Of a stretch of DNA of 64,000 bases, positions 51,973 through 61,922 are shown in pieces. The position numbers and the translations under genes are program-made. Under the pieces are notes generated by a model, which saw only the letters and a program-made list of their open reading frames with translations, did no database searches and was not told the origin of the DNA. Origin of the DNA: Bacillota bacterium (GTDB lineage: Bacteria > Bacillota > Clostridia > Peptostreptococcales > Anaerovoracaceae); the NCBI GenBank assembly GCA_017436705.1, contig JAFSCP010000036.1, positions 1 through 64,000 on the forward strand. Reading direction: 5' to 3'. Every line of letters starts with the position of its first letter. The stretch's first letter is position 1.

Positions 51973-53745
51973 GTGAGCAATTTATTAAAAAGAACACACA
52001 TGTGTGGAACTTTAAATATCAGCAACGTTGATCAGGAAGTTGTTTTAAACGGCTGGGTTGCAAAGAGAAGAAATCTGGGCGGACTGATTTTCGTTGACTT
52101 AAGAGACAAGACAGGTATTGTTCAGGTAACTTTTGACGATCAGATTCCTCAGGAACTTTTCGAAAAGGCTGACTCCCTCAGAAGTGAATACGTTGTGGGA
52201 ATCAAGGGTATCGTCAAGGAAAGAACAGCAAAGAATGCCAACATCCCAACAGGCGAAATCGAAGTATTTGCAACTGATTTAGTGCTTTACTCCGAAGCTG
52301 AGACTCCACCTATCTACATCAAGGATGACGACAATGTAGACGATAACCTGAGACTGAAATACCGTTACCTCGACCTGAGAAAGAACAAGATGCAGAGAAA
52401 TCTTTCTTTCAGACACAAGGTTGTAAAGATCGCAAGAGACTATTTTGACGCAAACGGTTTCACAGAAGTTGAAACACCAATGCTCATCAAGTCCACACCA
52501 GAAGGCGCAAGAGACTACATCGTACCAAGCAGAGTGTACCCAGGTTCTTTCTACGCACTTCCTCAGTCACCACAGCTCTTCAAGCAGCTGCTTATGGTAT
52601 CCGGTACTGACAGATACATGCAGATTGTAAAGTGTTTCCGTGACGAAGACCTCCGTGCTGACAGACAGCCTGAATTCACACAGATCGATATCGAAATGTC
52701 CTTCGTAGACATGGACGATGTAATCGCTGTTCAGGAAGGCTTCATCAAGAAAGTTTTCAAGGAAGCAATGGACATGGAAATCCAGACACCGTTCCCAAGA
52801 CTTACATGGGACGAAGCTATGGAAAGATACGGTTCCGACAAGCCTGATACAAGATTCGGCTTTGAACTGAAGAAGCTCAACGATGTAGTTGCAGGATGTG
52901 ATTTCAAAGTATTCACTGACGCACTTGCAAACGGCGGAGATGTAAGAGGTATCTGCATCGACGGCGGCAGCGAAAAGTTCAGCCGTAAGGATATCGACAA
53001 GCTGACAGACATGACCAAAGCATACGGTGCAAAGGGTCTTGTTTGGATCAGAGTAAACGAAGGAGAATATGCTTCTTCTGTAAATAAATTCTTCTCACAG
53101 GAGCAGCTGGCAGAAATCGCAAAGGTATTCGACGCTAAAGTTGGCGACCTCATCTTCATCTGCTCCGACAAGCCAAAGGTAGTATTTGCAAGCCTTGGCT
53201 TCCTCAGAAGAGAAATCGCAGGAAGACTTGGTCTTCTTGATGACAAGCAGTTCAACCTGCTCTGGGTTATTGACTTCCCAATGTTCGAAGAAGACGATGA
53301 AACAGGCGACCTTAAGGCAATGCACCATCCGTTCACTTGTCCTAAGCTTGACCAGCTTGACATGCTTGATACTGATCCTGTTGCAGTTAAGGCAAACGCT
53401 TACGACATCGTTCTCAACGGTGTTGAACTTGGCGGCGGTTCCATCAGAATCCATGACAAGGATCTTCAGGCTAAGATGTTCGAAATCCTTGGCTTAACTA
53501 AGGAAGAATGTGACGAAAAGTTCGGCTTCTTAATCGAAGCATTCAAATACGGCGTACCACCTCACGGCGGTCTTGCTTATGGTCTTGACAGACTTATCAT
53601 GCTTCTTCTGGGCGAACAGTCCATCAGAGAAGTTATTGCGTTCCCTAAGAACCAGAACGCACAGTGCCTGGTTTGCGAAGCACCTGCACCGGTTGACGAA
53701 GCACAGCTTGAAGAACTTGCACTGGAACTTGATCTGGAAGACTAA
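51973..53745 (+). CDS. aspS: Aspartyl-tRNA synthetase
   Basis: A 590-residue bacterial-type class II synthetase with the N-terminal OB-fold anticodon domain (VVLNGWVAKRRNLGGLIFVDLRD), the catalytic core (SPQLFKQLLMVSGTDRYMQIVKCFRDEDLRADRQPEFTQ) and the GAD insertion at about residues 290-420. Motif 3 is GLAYGLDRLIMLLLG. The start is GTG at 51973 with CAGGAG nine bases upstream; the next in-frame ATG is 13 codons inside. Whether it charges only tRNA-Asp or also tRNA-Asn cannot be decided by eye. Confidence 0.98.
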   Translation: MSNLLKRTHMCGTLNISNVDQEVVLNGWVAKRRNLGGLIFVDLRDKTGIVQVTFDDQIPQELFEKADSLRSEYVVGIKGIVKERTAKNANIPTGEIEVFATDLVLYSEAETPPIYIKDDDNVDDNLRLKYRYLDLRKNKMQRNLSFRHKVVKIARDYFDANGFTEVETPMLIKSTPEGARDYIVPSRVYPGSFYALPQSPQLFKQLLMVSGTDRYMQIVKCFRDEDLRADRQPEFTQIDIEMSFVDMDDVIAVQEGFIKKVFKEAMDMEIQTPFPRLTWDEAMERYGSDKPDTRFGFELKKLNDVVAGCDFKVFTDALANGGDVRGICIDGGSEKFSRKDIDKLTDMTKAYGAKGLVWIRVNEGEYASSVNKFFSQEQLAEIAKVFDAKVGDLIFICSDKPKVVFASLGFLRREIAGRLGLLDDKQFNLLWVIDFPMFEEDDETGDLKAMHHPFTCPKLDQLDMLDTDPVAVKANAYDIVLNGVELGGGSIRIHDKDLQAKMFEILGLTKEECDEKFGFLIEAFKYGVPPHGGLAYGLDRLIMLLLGEQSIREVIAFPKNQNAQCLVCEAPAPVDEAQLEELALELDLED

Positions 53746-53772
53746 AACAGTAAACTATTAAGGAGAAAAATC

Positions 53773-55053
53773 ATGGCAAAGGAATGTGCTGTCTGCGGTA
53801 AAACAATTTCATTACTTGAAAAGTCTGTAAAGCTGAAATATGCAGGCGCACATCTTTGCATGGACTGCGGAGCTGAGGCTGCTGGCCTTTATGCTCAGGC
53901 TGATGAGCTGCCTCAGGATGCAGCCGACGGATATATTTCTTCGGTTAAAAAAGATTTTTATGAAGAACTTAACAAAACCAGCTACAGCCCATACGTAAAG
54001 AGCATGATAAAGGATCAGCTTATATATACCATTGCTGCAAGAACTGGCCGCAAGGTTTCTATCTGCAAGTATTTCAGAGCAGGATTCGATGAATGCACTG
54101 AGGTTATACGTGCCAGCTGCAGTGCTGTGTCTGAGAACTATATCCAGCTTAATCCAGTTATAATCGGTGATGTAAAACAATGTACTTTTGTGTGTGAAAA
54201 GATATATTTAATGAGAAGCGACAGTTATGTAAGTATGTATGTCAATCTCATAAACACCGGAGGTATATCAGTAATTACAGCTGTCAGTGCAGGTGGAGGA
54301 AACGGTTTAAGTAATATTGACTGGGGTACTGAAAAGGCCTTTGTAAGTGAATTCTGGAAATCAGTGCGTGAAAAAAACCGCGGCTTCATGGAAAAGGAAA
54401 TCGAGGTGGCTGACCCGTCAAATGTTAAAATTGACCAGTCGATGGCACTGACTAACAGAATAGGTATTCTTGGAGGCACCTTTGACCCGATTCATCTGGG
54501 CCATAAAGCTTTAGGCGAAGCGGCACTCAGAGAAGGCGGCATAGATAAGCTGATTGTAATGCCTGCCAGAGTACAGCCTTTCAAGCAAGGTAAGAAATCT
54601 GCAGAAGGTCATCATCGTTTTGAAATGTGCAGACTTACTTTTGAAGATGCTGAAAATGTTGAGATTTCAGACTATGAACTCAATAATGAAAGCCTCTCAT
54701 ATACATACGATACGCTTAAGTTTATGCAGGAGATATATCCTGACAAGAAACTCTATTTTATCCTCGGTACAGACTCTTATCTGAAACTTGAGGACTGGTA
54801 TAAAGGCCTGCGTCTTCTTGAAAACTTTTCTTTTATAGTAGGAGACAGACCAGGATACCGTGAGGCGGAGCTTGACGAGGCTATAAAAAAGTACCGCAGC
54901 AAATACGGAACAGACACAATAAAAATTACAGCGGATATGCCGGATATTTCGGCAACTGAGATCAGAGAGGCACTTAAAGCGGACAAGTCAATTGGCCATC
55001 TGGTAACTGAAGCTGTAGAAAGGTACATCAGGGAAAATGGACTGTATAACTGA
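53773..55053 (+). CDS. nadD: Zinc-ribbon domain protein fused to nicotinate-nucleotide adenylyltransferase
   Basis: A 426-residue protein. Residues 228-426 are a complete NadD: NRIGILGGTFDPIHLGH (nucleotide-binding GGTFDPIHxGH), LGTDSYLKLEDW and DISATEIRE. It adenylates nicotinate mononucleotide in NAD synthesis. The first ~220 residues are an unrelated domain with a zinc ribbon (Cys5-x2-Cys8 and Cys29-x2-Cys32), resembling DUF4428-type ribbons. A mixed alpha/beta region follows that I do not recognise. NadD proteins are normally about 200 residues. The frame runs through without a break and there is one good ribosome site (AAGGAG), so this is a real fusion. Its end overlaps yqeK by 17 bases. 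Confidence 0.88.
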   Translation: MAKECAVCGKTISLLEKSVKLKYAGAHLCMDCGAEAAGLYAQADELPQDAADGYISSVKKDFYEELNKTSYSPYVKSMIKDQLIYTIAARTGRKVSICKYFRAGFDECTEVIRASCSAVSENYIQLNPVIIGDVKQCTFVCEKIYLMRSDSYVSMYVNLINTGGISVITAVSAGGGNGLSNIDWGTEKAFVSEFWKSVREKNRGFMEKEIEVADPSNVKIDQSMALTNRIGILGGTFDPIHLGHKALGEAALREGGIDKLIVMPARVQPFKQGKKSAEGHHRFEMCRLTFEDAENVEISDYELNNESLSYTYDTLKFMQEIYPDKKLYFILGTDSYLKLEDWYKGLRLLENFSFIVGDRPGYREAELDEAIKKYRSKYGTDTIKITADMPDISATEIREALKADKSIGHLVTEAVERYIRENGLYN

Positions 55054-55606
55054 AATCAGATCATATATTGAAAAGAATTTTAGTGATAAGCGAAAAGTAC
55101 ATACTGAAGGAGTGCGTCAGACCGCAATGAAACTTGCTGAACTGTACGGCGTAGACCCGCATAAAGCTGAAATTGCAGCGCTTTTCCACGATATGTACAG
55201 AGGCGTTTCTGAAAATTCGCTCAATTATTATGTAAAACATCTCGGAATGGACAAAAAATACATTAACAACGCAAACCTGGCCCACGGCAAGATTGCGGCT
55301 ATTATCATGGAAAGAGATTTTGATGTTGATGACAAGGACATTGTAAACGCTGTTTCTTACCATACAACAGGCCGAGCAGGAATGTCCACGCTGGAAAAAA
55401 TCATCTACATTGCAGATGCAGTAGAGCCGGGCAGAGTATATCCGGGAGTTGAGGAAATCCGCAGGATGGCTTTCGAAGACCTGGATATGGCATGTCTGAT
55501 GTCCATGAAGAGCACTGAAAATTTTGTAAAGTCCGCAGGGAAATTTTTAGATCCGGATACAGTACTCGCAAGAGAGTATTTAGAGAATATTATAAATAAT
55601 AAATAA
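55037..55606 (+). CDS. yqeK: HD-domain hydrolase YqeK (diadenosine tetraphosphatase)
   Basis: A 189-residue HD-superfamily enzyme. The metal site is HTEGVRQTAMKLAE with ALFHDMYRG, then VSYHTTGRAGMSTLEKIIYIADAVEPGR, which is the YqeK signature. Members of this family split Ap4A symmetrically to ADP. The start overlaps the nadD end by 17 bases, and the nadD-yqeK-rsfS order is highly conserved in Firmicutes, which secures the calls on both sides. Confidence 0.94.
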   Translation: MDCITEIRSYIEKNFSDKRKVHTEGVRQTAMKLAELYGVDPHKAEIAALFHDMYRGVSENSLNYYVKHLGMDKKYINNANLAHGKIAAIIMERDFDVDDKDIVNAVSYHTTGRAGMSTLEKIIYIADAVEPGRVYPGVEEIRRMAFEDLDMACLMSMKSTENFVKSAGKFLDPDTVLAREYLENIINNK

Positions 55607-55618
55607 AGGAGAAAATAA

Positions 55619-55963
55619 ATGACAATTAAGGAGTATGCATTACTTGCCGGCAAAACATTATCCGACAAGAAAGCTCAGGATATCGTAGTTATCGACATTC
55701 AGGGCAAGGCTTCCTTTGCAGACTATTTCGTAATCGCTTCCGGCGGTTCCGAAAGACAGGTCAACGCACTTGTTGACGATGTCGAAGATGCACTGGCAAA
55801 AGAAGGCCTTTTCGCAAAATCCATCGAAGGTAAACAGAACTCCGGCTGGGTTCTTATGGACTTCGGTGATATTATTGTAAACGTGTTCACTAAAGAACAG
55901 CGTGAAAAGTACAATATTGAAAAAGTTTGGGGCGACTGCAATTTCATTGAAGTGGAGGAATAA
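55619..55963 (+). CDS. rsfS: Ribosomal silencing factor RsfS
   Basis: A 114-residue RsfS/YbeB/Iojap protein, which binds uL14 and blocks subunit joining when nutrients are short. The family motifs are [23 protein letters not shown] and [32 protein letters not shown]. The ribosome site AAAGGAG stands 12 bases before the start. It follows yqeK directly and leads into leuS with 8 bases between. Confidence 0.97.
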   Translation: MTIKEYALLAGKTLSDKKAQDIVVIDIQGKASFADYFVIASGGSERQVNALVDDVEDALAKEGLFAKSIEGKQNSGWVLMDFGDIIVNVFTKEQREKYNIEKVWGDCNFIEVEE

Positions 55964-55971
55964 ACTTAGAA

Positions 55972-58443
55972 ATGAACGAAAGATATAATTTTAATGAAAT
56001 CGAAAAGAAATGGCAAAACTACTGGGAAGAAAATCACAGCTTCAAAACAGTAGAAGATGAATCCAAAGAAAAATACTACTGCCTGGAAATGTTCCCATAC
56101 CCATCAGGGAAACTGCACATGGGTCATGTAAGAAACTATTCCATCGGTGACGTAATTGCCAGATTCAAGAAAATGGACGGTTACAATGTACTCCATCCGA
56201 TGGGCTGGGACTCCTTCGGTCTTCCTGCAGAAAACGCTGCAATCAAGCACGGTACTCATCCAAGCGAATGGACATGGAACAACATGGCAGAAATGCGCGC
56301 ACAGCTCAAAGAACTTGGTCTTGCTTACGACTGGGACAGAGAAGTTGCAACATGCCACGAAGATTACTACAGATGGATGCAGTGGATTTTCATCCAGTTC
56401 TACAAGAAGGGTCTTGCATACAAGAAGGAAAACCCTGTAAACTGGTGTCCTGACTGCCAGACTGTACTTGCAAACGAACAGGTAGTTGACGGATGCTGCG
56501 AAAGATGTAAATCACCTGTAGGAAAGAAGAACCTTTCCCAGTGGTATCTGAAGATTACTGATTATGCTGACAGACTGCTTGACAACCTTGAAACTCTTGA
56601 CGGATGGCCAAACAAGGTTAAAATCATGCAGAAAAACTGGATCGGCAAGTCTACTGGTGCTGAAGTACAGTTTGAAATCAAAGATTACGAAGAAACACTC
56701 ACAGTTTTCACAACTCGTGTAGATACTATTTACGGTACAACTTATATGGTACTGGCTCCTGAATACCCATCAGTTCTCAAGATGGTTGAAGGTACTGAAT
56801 ATGAACAGCCTGTTAAGGAATACATCGAAAAGGTTGAACATATGAACGATATCGAAAGAACTTCCACAACCAACGAAAAGACTGGTGTATTCATCGGTAA
56901 GTACGCAATCAACCCATTTACAAAGAAGGAAATTCCTATCTACATTTCCGACTATGTACTCATGGGTTATGGTACAGGCGCAGTAATGGGCGTTCCTGCA
57001 CACGACCAGAGAGACTTTGAATTTGCAACAAAGTTTGGTCTGGATATTATCCCTGTAGTTGACCCTGGTGATCCTGAAGTTGATCTTAATAACCTTACTT
57101 GTGCATGTGCTGCAGAAGGTACACTTATCAACTCCGGCGAATACAACGGAATGAACAACAAGGAAGCAATCGAAAAATTTGCTGAAGTTGTTGAACAGTG
57201 GGGCATCGGTAAGAAGACTGTAAACTACAGACTGAGAGACTGGCTCATTTCCAGACAGAGATACTGGGGTACACCAATCCCTATGATCTACTGCGAACAC
57301 TGCGGATGGGTTCCTGAAAAAGAAGAAAATCTTCCTGTTCTTCTTCCTACAGACGTTGAATTTACAGGAAAGGGTGAATCTCCGCTTACAACTTCTGCTA
57401 CATTCGGCAAGACAACTTGTCCTGTATGCGGAGCTGAAGCTAAGAGAGAAATGGATACAATGGATACATTCCTTGACTCCTCATGGTATTTCTTAAGATA
57501 CTGTGACCCTAAGAACAGCGAAGCAGCATGGGATCCTAAGAAGGCTAACTACTGGATGAACGTTGACCAGTACATCGGCGGTGTTGAACACGCAATTCTT
57601 CACCTTATGTACGCAAGATTCTTCAACATGTTCTTCTATGACTTAGGACTTGTAAAGACTGAAGAACCGTTCAAGAATCTGCTCACTCAGGGTATGGTAA
57701 ACAAGGACGGCAAGAAGATGAGTAAATCCATCGGCAACGTAGTTTCTCCTGAAGAAATCATCAAGACTTATGGTGCTGATACTGCAAGACTTTTCATTCT
57801 CTTCGCAGCACCACCTGACAGAGAACTTGACTGGTCCGATGCCGGCGTAGAAGGAAGCTACAGATTCCTTAACAGAGTATACAGACTGGTATACGAAATC
57901 ACAGAAAAATATCCTGAAATCCCTGCTGAATTTACTGTAAGCGGTTCTGCAGACAAATCACTTAACTACATGCTCAATGCTGCAATCAAGAAAGTAAGTG
58001 AAGACGTTGGCGGAAAGTTCAGCTTCAATACTGCAATTTCTTCCATCATGGAACTTGTAAACGAAATGTACAAGTATAAAGAAGGCGAAAACATCAACGT
58101 TGGTCTTCTTGGCAAAGCAGTTAAGGATTTAATCCTGATTCTTTCACCGTTCACACCACATATCTGTGAAGAAATGTGGCATCACATCGGACAGACAGAA
58201 TCAGTTACAGAAATGTCATGGCCTGAATTTGACCCATCTGCACTTGTTAAGGACGAAGTTGAAATCGTAGTGCAGATCAACGGCAAGCTGAAAGACAAGC
58301 TTTCCGTTCCAAATAACATGGATAAGGCCGAATTAGAAAAGGTAGCTATGGACAGCGAAAAAGTTCAGGCATTATTAGAAGGAAAAACAGTAGTGAAGGT
58401 AGTAGTGGTACCTAATAAGCTGCTGAACATCGTAGTAAAGTAA
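55972..58443 (+). CDS. leuS: Leucyl-tRNA synthetase
   Basis: An 823-residue class I synthetase. The HIGH motif is [20 protein letters not shown] and the KMSKS motif is [15 protein letters not shown]. The CP1 editing domain includes the threonine-rich [15 protein letters not shown] and the [13 protein letters not shown] segment, so proofreading should be intact. Zn-type Cys pairs (CPDC, CERC) lie in the ZN-1 region. There is no T-box leader upstream. It is co-transcribed with rsfS. Confidence 0.98.
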   Translation: MNERYNFNEIEKKWQNYWEENHSFKTVEDESKEKYYCLEMFPYPSGKLHMGHVRNYSIGDVIARFKKMDGYNVLHPMGWDSFGLPAENAAIKHGTHPSEWTWNNMAEMRAQLKELGLAYDWDREVATCHEDYYRWMQWIFIQFYKKGLAYKKENPVNWCPDCQTVLANEQVVDGCCERCKSPVGKKNLSQWYLKITDYADRLLDNLETLDGWPNKVKIMQKNWIGKSTGAEVQFEIKDYEETLTVFTTRVDTIYGTTYMVLAPEYPSVLKMVEGTEYEQPVKEYIEKVEHMNDIERTSTTNEKTGVFIGKYAINPFTKKEIPIYISDYVLMGYGTGAVMGVPAHDQRDFEFATKFGLDIIPVVDPGDPEVDLNNLTCACAAEGTLINSGEYNGMNNKEAIEKFAEVVEQWGIGKKTVNYRLRDWLISRQRYWGTPIPMIYCEHCGWVPEKEENLPVLLPTDVEFTGKGESPLTTSATFGKTTCPVCGAEAKREMDTMDTFLDSSWYFLRYCDPKNSEAAWDPKKANYWMNVDQYIGGVEHAILHLMYARFFNMFFYDLGLVKTEEPFKNLLTQGMVNKDGKKMSKSIGNVVSPEEIIKTYGADTARLFILFAAPPDRELDWSDAGVEGSYRFLNRVYRLVYEITEKYPEIPAEFTVSGSADKSLNYMLNAAIKKVSEDVGGKFSFNTAISSIMELVNEMYKYKEGENINVGLLGKAVKDLILILSPFTPHICEEMWHHIGQTESVTEMSWPEFDPSALVKDEVEIVVQINGKLKDKLSVPNNMDKAELEKVAMDSEKVQALLEGKTVVKVVVVPNKLLNIVVK

Positions 58444-58512
58444 TTTAAAATTGAATAATGTTGATTGCTATCTTTTCATAGATTAAAGAGAAAGAGGACG
58501 GAAAATTTATTT

Positions 58513-60195
58513 ATGAGAAGAAGACAACCAAGTAACAAGAAGGTACCTGCCTTCAGAGTAATCCCTATAGGAGGGCTCAACGAGATCGGAAAAAACATGA
58601 CTCTCCTGGAATATAAGGATGAAATACTGATTATCGACTGCGGGCTTTCTTTCCCCGATGACGAAATGTACGGAATCGATATCGTTATCCCGGATTTCAC
58701 TTATCTTATAGCCAACAGAGAAAAAATCAAGGGCCTGATTCTTACCCACGGTCATGAAGACCATATCGGTGCGGTACCATATCTGTTAAAACACATTAAA
58801 GTTCCGGTTTTCGGAACCCGCCTGACTCTCGGCCTTGTGGAAAACAAGCTGAGAGAACATAATGTCATCGGTGATCTGAAGACAATCAAGGCAGGGGACA
58901 GAGTACAGATCGGAAGCTTTGACATAGAGACTATCAGAACAACACATTCGATAGCAGACTCCATCTGCCTGGCGATTACAACGCCGGCAGGTGTGGTTTT
59001 CCACTCAGGAGACTTCAAGGTGGACTATACACCTGTTGACGGAGAACCTATTGACTTCTCCAGACTGGCTGAAATCGGCAAGAAGGGCGTTACGCTGATG
59101 CTTTGTGACAGTACTAACGCCACAAGACCTGGCTTCACTGCTTCTGAAAAGGTGGTGGGCCAGACCATCGAAAATATCTTCCGCTCAGCCAAAACCCGTA
59201 TTATTATCGCAACATTCTCATCAAATGTGCATCGTGTACAGAAGATTATTGAAAATGCTGTGAAATACGGACGTAAAGTTGCAGTTTCCGGCAGAAGTAT
59301 GGAAAACGTTGTAGCTCTTGCGATTGAGCTAGGATACCTTGATATCCCGCCTGGAACACTTGTTGACCTTAAAATGACAAAGAATATTCCTGATGACCAG
59401 CTTGTAATCATCACAACAGGAAGTCAGGGAGAACCGATGTCAGCCCTTTCAAGAATCGCCTCCGGCGAACATAAGGCAGTTAAGCTTAAAAAAGGTGACA
59501 TGGTAATTCTTTCATCCACACCGGTTCCCGGCAACGAAAAGACAGTATCCAATGTTGTAAACAAGCTTTTTGAAAAGGGTGCAGAAGTAATTTACTCTGA
59601 CATCGCTGATATTCATGTATCAGGGCACGCATGCCAGGAAGAACTGAAACTGCTTCATTCCCTTATCAAACCTAAGTATTTTATGCCGGTTCACGGTGAA
59701 TACAGACACCTTATCCAGCACGCACGCCTTGCAGAAAGCCTCGGCATGAACAAGGAAAATATCTTCGTAATGGACAACGGTGAAATTCTTAAAGTAAACA
59801 AATTCAGAGCACTTAAAGAAGAAGCAACTGTAGAGGCAGATGCAATTCTGGTAGACGGTCTTGGTGTCGGAGACGTGGGAAATATCGTACTCCGTGACCG
59901 TAAGCTTCTTTCTGAATCAGGCCTTATCATCGTAGTTGCTGCTATTGAAAAGGAAAGCCAGATGGTGGTTTCCGGACCTGATATTATTTCAAGAGGTTTT
60001 GTTTATGTAAGAGAAAACGAAATGCTCATGGAAGAAGCACGCAAGGTGGCAATAGAAGCTCTGGAAAAATGCAGCAAAAAGAAAATGAAGGACTGGAACT
60101 CAATGAAGTCTCAGGTAAGAGATGCACTCAGCAGCTATATCTACGAGACAACAAAGAGAAGTCCGATTATCTTACCAATATTCCTGGAGGTTTAA
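58513..60195 (+). CDS. rnj: Ribonuclease J
   Basis: A 560-residue beta-CASP ribonuclease, an endo- and 5'-3' exonuclease for mRNA decay and rRNA maturation. The zinc site is LTHGHEDHIGAVPYL, with FHSGDFKVDYTP and the beta-CASP motifs CDSTNATRPGFTASEK and HVSGHACQEELKLLHSLIKPKYFMPVHGEYRHL. The C-terminal domain is complete. The start is the ATG at 58513 (MRRRQPS). The ribosome site is distant, and an in-frame TTG at 58465 would add 16 residues. It is separated from leuS by about 70 bases with no clear terminator. Confidence 0.95.
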   Translation: MRRRQPSNKKVPAFRVIPIGGLNEIGKNMTLLEYKDEILIIDCGLSFPDDEMYGIDIVIPDFTYLIANREKIKGLILTHGHEDHIGAVPYLLKHIKVPVFGTRLTLGLVENKLREHNVIGDLKTIKAGDRVQIGSFDIETIRTTHSIADSICLAITTPAGVVFHSGDFKVDYTPVDGEPIDFSRLAEIGKKGVTLMLCDSTNATRPGFTASEKVVGQTIENIFRSAKTRIIIATFSSNVHRVQKIIENAVKYGRKVAVSGRSMENVVALAIELGYLDIPPGTLVDLKMTKNIPDDQLVIITTGSQGEPMSALSRIASGEHKAVKLKKGDMVILSSTPVPGNEKTVSNVVNKLFEKGAEVIYSDIADIHVSGHACQEELKLLHSLIKPKYFMPVHGEYRHLIQHARLAESLGMNKENIFVMDNGEILKVNKFRALKEEATVEADAILVDGLGVGDVGNIVLRDRKLLSESGLIIVVAAIEKESQMVVSGPDIISRGFVYVRENEMLMEEARKVAIEALEKCSKKKMKDWNSMKSQVRDALSSYIYETTKRSPIILPIFLEV

Positions 60196-60198
60196 TTC

Positions 60199-60540
60199 AT
60201 GAATGTTTATGATCAGGCCCATGGCCTTGCTCAGGCTATCAAGGGCTCAGAAGAATTTAAAAGATATGATGCTTTAAAGAAGCAGATCGACAGCAATGAA
60301 AGTCTTGCTGCAATGGTCAAGGATTTCCAGCAGAAAAATCTGGAATTCCAGACTAAGCAGATGATGGGTGAACAGATGACCCCAGAAGACATGGCTCAGA
60401 TCCAGCAGCTTTATGCAATCATGACAAGAGATCCGCTGGCAGCTCAGTATTTTGAAGCTGAAATGCGCTTTTCACTGATGATGAAGGATGTATATGAAAT
60501 CCTCGGTGAAGCAATCGGGGCGGGTGGTCTCTTTGGTTAA
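60199..60540 (+). CDS. YlbF/YmcA family protein
   Basis: A 113-residue helical protein of the YlbF/YmcA (Com_YlbF) family: SEEFKRYDALKKQIDSNESLAAMVKDFQQKNLEFQ followed by a Met/Gln-rich linker and the C-terminal helix. In Bacillus, YlbF, YmcA and YaaT form an iron-sulfur complex that acts with RNase Y in mRNA maturation. The site right after rnj fits an RNA-decay role. Four bases separate it from rnj, and its end overlaps the next frame. Confidence 0.88.
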   Translation: MNVYDQAHGLAQAIKGSEEFKRYDALKKQIDSNESLAAMVKDFQQKNLEFQTKQMMGEQMTPEDMAQIQQLYAIMTRDPLAAQYFEAEMRFSLMMKDVYEILGEAIGAGGLFG

Positions 60541-61237
60541 TGTAAATGACAACATCAGAACACCGGAAGAACTTCTGCTGATCATGAAAGCAGAGGCCAT
60601 GGGAGACATGGTTTTTGAGCACATGCTGGACTATATAAAGGTTGGTATGACTGAAATCCAGATTGCCGATGAAATTGAAAAGACTTTCAGGAAGCTGGGG
60701 GCAGAAGGGCTTTCTTTCCCGACTATCGCAGTTTCCGGAGTCAATTCCAATCAGCCTCACGGAGTTCCTTCCGATAAAAAAATCTGCGAAGGTGAGTTCC
60801 TGACCATGGACATGGGCGCTGTGTACAAAGGTTACTGCGGCGACATGACAAGAACTGTGGCCATCGGATACGCAACCGATGAGATGAAAAAAGTTTACGA
60901 CGTAGTGCTCCAGTCCCAGCTGGCAGGTCTTAAGGCCGTAAAAGCCGGTGTGAAGTGCTTCGATGTGGACAAAATCGCTAGAGACATCATCACAGAAGCA
61001 GGTTATGGTGAATATTATATTCACGGAACAGGACATGGTGTAGGCAGAGAAGTGCATGAACCACCTACACTTAATACTAAAAGCAGCGAATTCCTCTGCG
61101 AAAACCAGGCAGTAACTGTCGAACCTGGAATTTATATCCCGGAAAAGTTCGGAGTTCGTATTGAGGACTTGGCAATTGTTACAAACTTTGGTATAATAAA
61201 TTGCACACAGTCAGTTAAGGAGTTAATCATACTCTAA
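60488..61237 (+). CDS. M24 family metallopeptidase (Xaa-Pro peptidase-like), catalytic domain only
   Basis: A protein of about 235-249 residues with the pita-bread metallopeptidase fold. Metal ligands are in TMDMGAVYKGYCGDMTRTV (Asp, Asp), HGTGHGVGREVHE (His) and VTVEPGIY and RIEDL (Glu residues). The sequence is closest to the C-terminal half of YqhT-type aminopeptidase P, but the ~130-residue N-terminal creatinase-like domain is missing. The start is uncertain: the ATG at 60488 overlaps ylbF by 53 bases, while GTG at 60524 and TTG at 60533 give less overlap. The efp gene follows, the same neighbourhood as yqhT-efp in B. subtilis. Confidence 0.85.
   Translation: MYMKSSVKQSGRVVSLVNVNDNIRTPEELLLIMKAEAMGDMVFEHMLDYIKVGMTEIQIADEIEKTFRKLGAEGLSFPTIAVSGVNSNQPHGVPSDKKICEGEFLTMDMGAVYKGYCGDMTRTVAIGYATDEMKKVYDVVLQSQLAGLKAVKAGVKCFDVDKIARDIITEAGYGEYYIHGTGHGVGREVHEPPTLNTKSSEFLCENQAVTVEPGIYIPEKFGVRIEDLAIVTNFGIINCTQSVKELIIL
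61169..61197 (+). promoter_or_regulatory. Internal promoter for efp
   Basis: TTGGCA (61169-61174), 17-base spacer, perfect TATAAT (61192-61197), inside the last codons of the M24 gene. It would give efp its own transcript with a leader of about 75 bases. Confidence 0.6.
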
Positions 61238-61276
61238 AGTAGATAAATTATTAATTAAAGAATGGAGAGATAAAAA

Positions 61277-61837
61277 ATGATTTATGCAGGCGACTTCAGA
61301 AAAGGTATGACATTTGAAATTAACGGTGAACCACATGTAGTTCTGGATTTCCAGCACGTTAAGCCAGGTAAGGGTGCAGCGTTCGTAAGAACTAAGTACA
61401 AAAACATCCTGACAGGTGCTACAAGAGAAGAAGCATTCAACCCAGATGACAAGTTCCCTAAGGCACACATCGATACAAGAAAAATGCAGTACCTTTACAA
61501 TGATGGTGAACTTTACTACTTCATGGACCCTGAAACTTATGACCAGGTTCCTATTCAGCACGAACTGGTTGAAGATGCCATCAAGTTCATGAGAGAAAAT
61601 GACGAAGCTATGGTTAAGTTCTTCCAGGGACAGCCTTTCCTCGTAGAAGCTGAAAACTTTGTAAACCTTGAAGTAATTGAAACAGAACCAGGTGTAAAGG
61701 GCAACACTGCAACTAACGTTACTAAGGCTGCTACAGTTGAAACTGGCGCTGTTGTACAGGTTCCTATCTTCATCGAAACAGGTGAAAAGATCCAGATCGA
61801 CACAAGAACTGGCGAATACTTAGGCAGAGCTAAATAA
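61277..61837 (+). CDS. efp: Translation elongation factor P
   Basis: A 186-residue EF-P that rescues ribosomes stalled on polyproline. The three KOW/OB-type domains are complete. The modification-loop region reads [20 protein letters not shown], with Lys at the tip as in Bacillus-type EF-P, and the C-terminal signature is [15 protein letters not shown]. The ribosome site GGAGAG lies nine bases upstream. It follows the M24 peptidase gene and is followed by a hairpin. Confidence 0.98.
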   Translation: MIYAGDFRKGMTFEINGEPHVVLDFQHVKPGKGAAFVRTKYKNILTGATREEAFNPDDKFPKAHIDTRKMQYLYNDGELYYFMDPETYDQVPIQHELVEDAIKFMRENDEAMVKFFQGQPFLVEAENFVNLEVIETEPGVKGNTATNVTKAATVETGAVVQVPIFIETGEKIQIDTRTGEYLGRAK

Positions 61838-61857
61838 GAAAAATTATTTAGAAGTGA

Positions 61858-61895
61858 GAGGGGACGGGGAGCAGACGCTTTCTGTCCCTTTGTTT
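61858..61895 (+). terminator. Weak terminator after efp
   Basis: Ten-pair stem with three wobble pairs, 61858-61867 / 61882-61891 (GAGGGGACGG with CTGTCCCTTT), followed by a short interrupted T stretch. Read-through to mltG is likely. Confidence 0.45.
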
Positions 61896-61922
61896 AATTA
61901 AATGAGGTATGAAAAGGGTATT

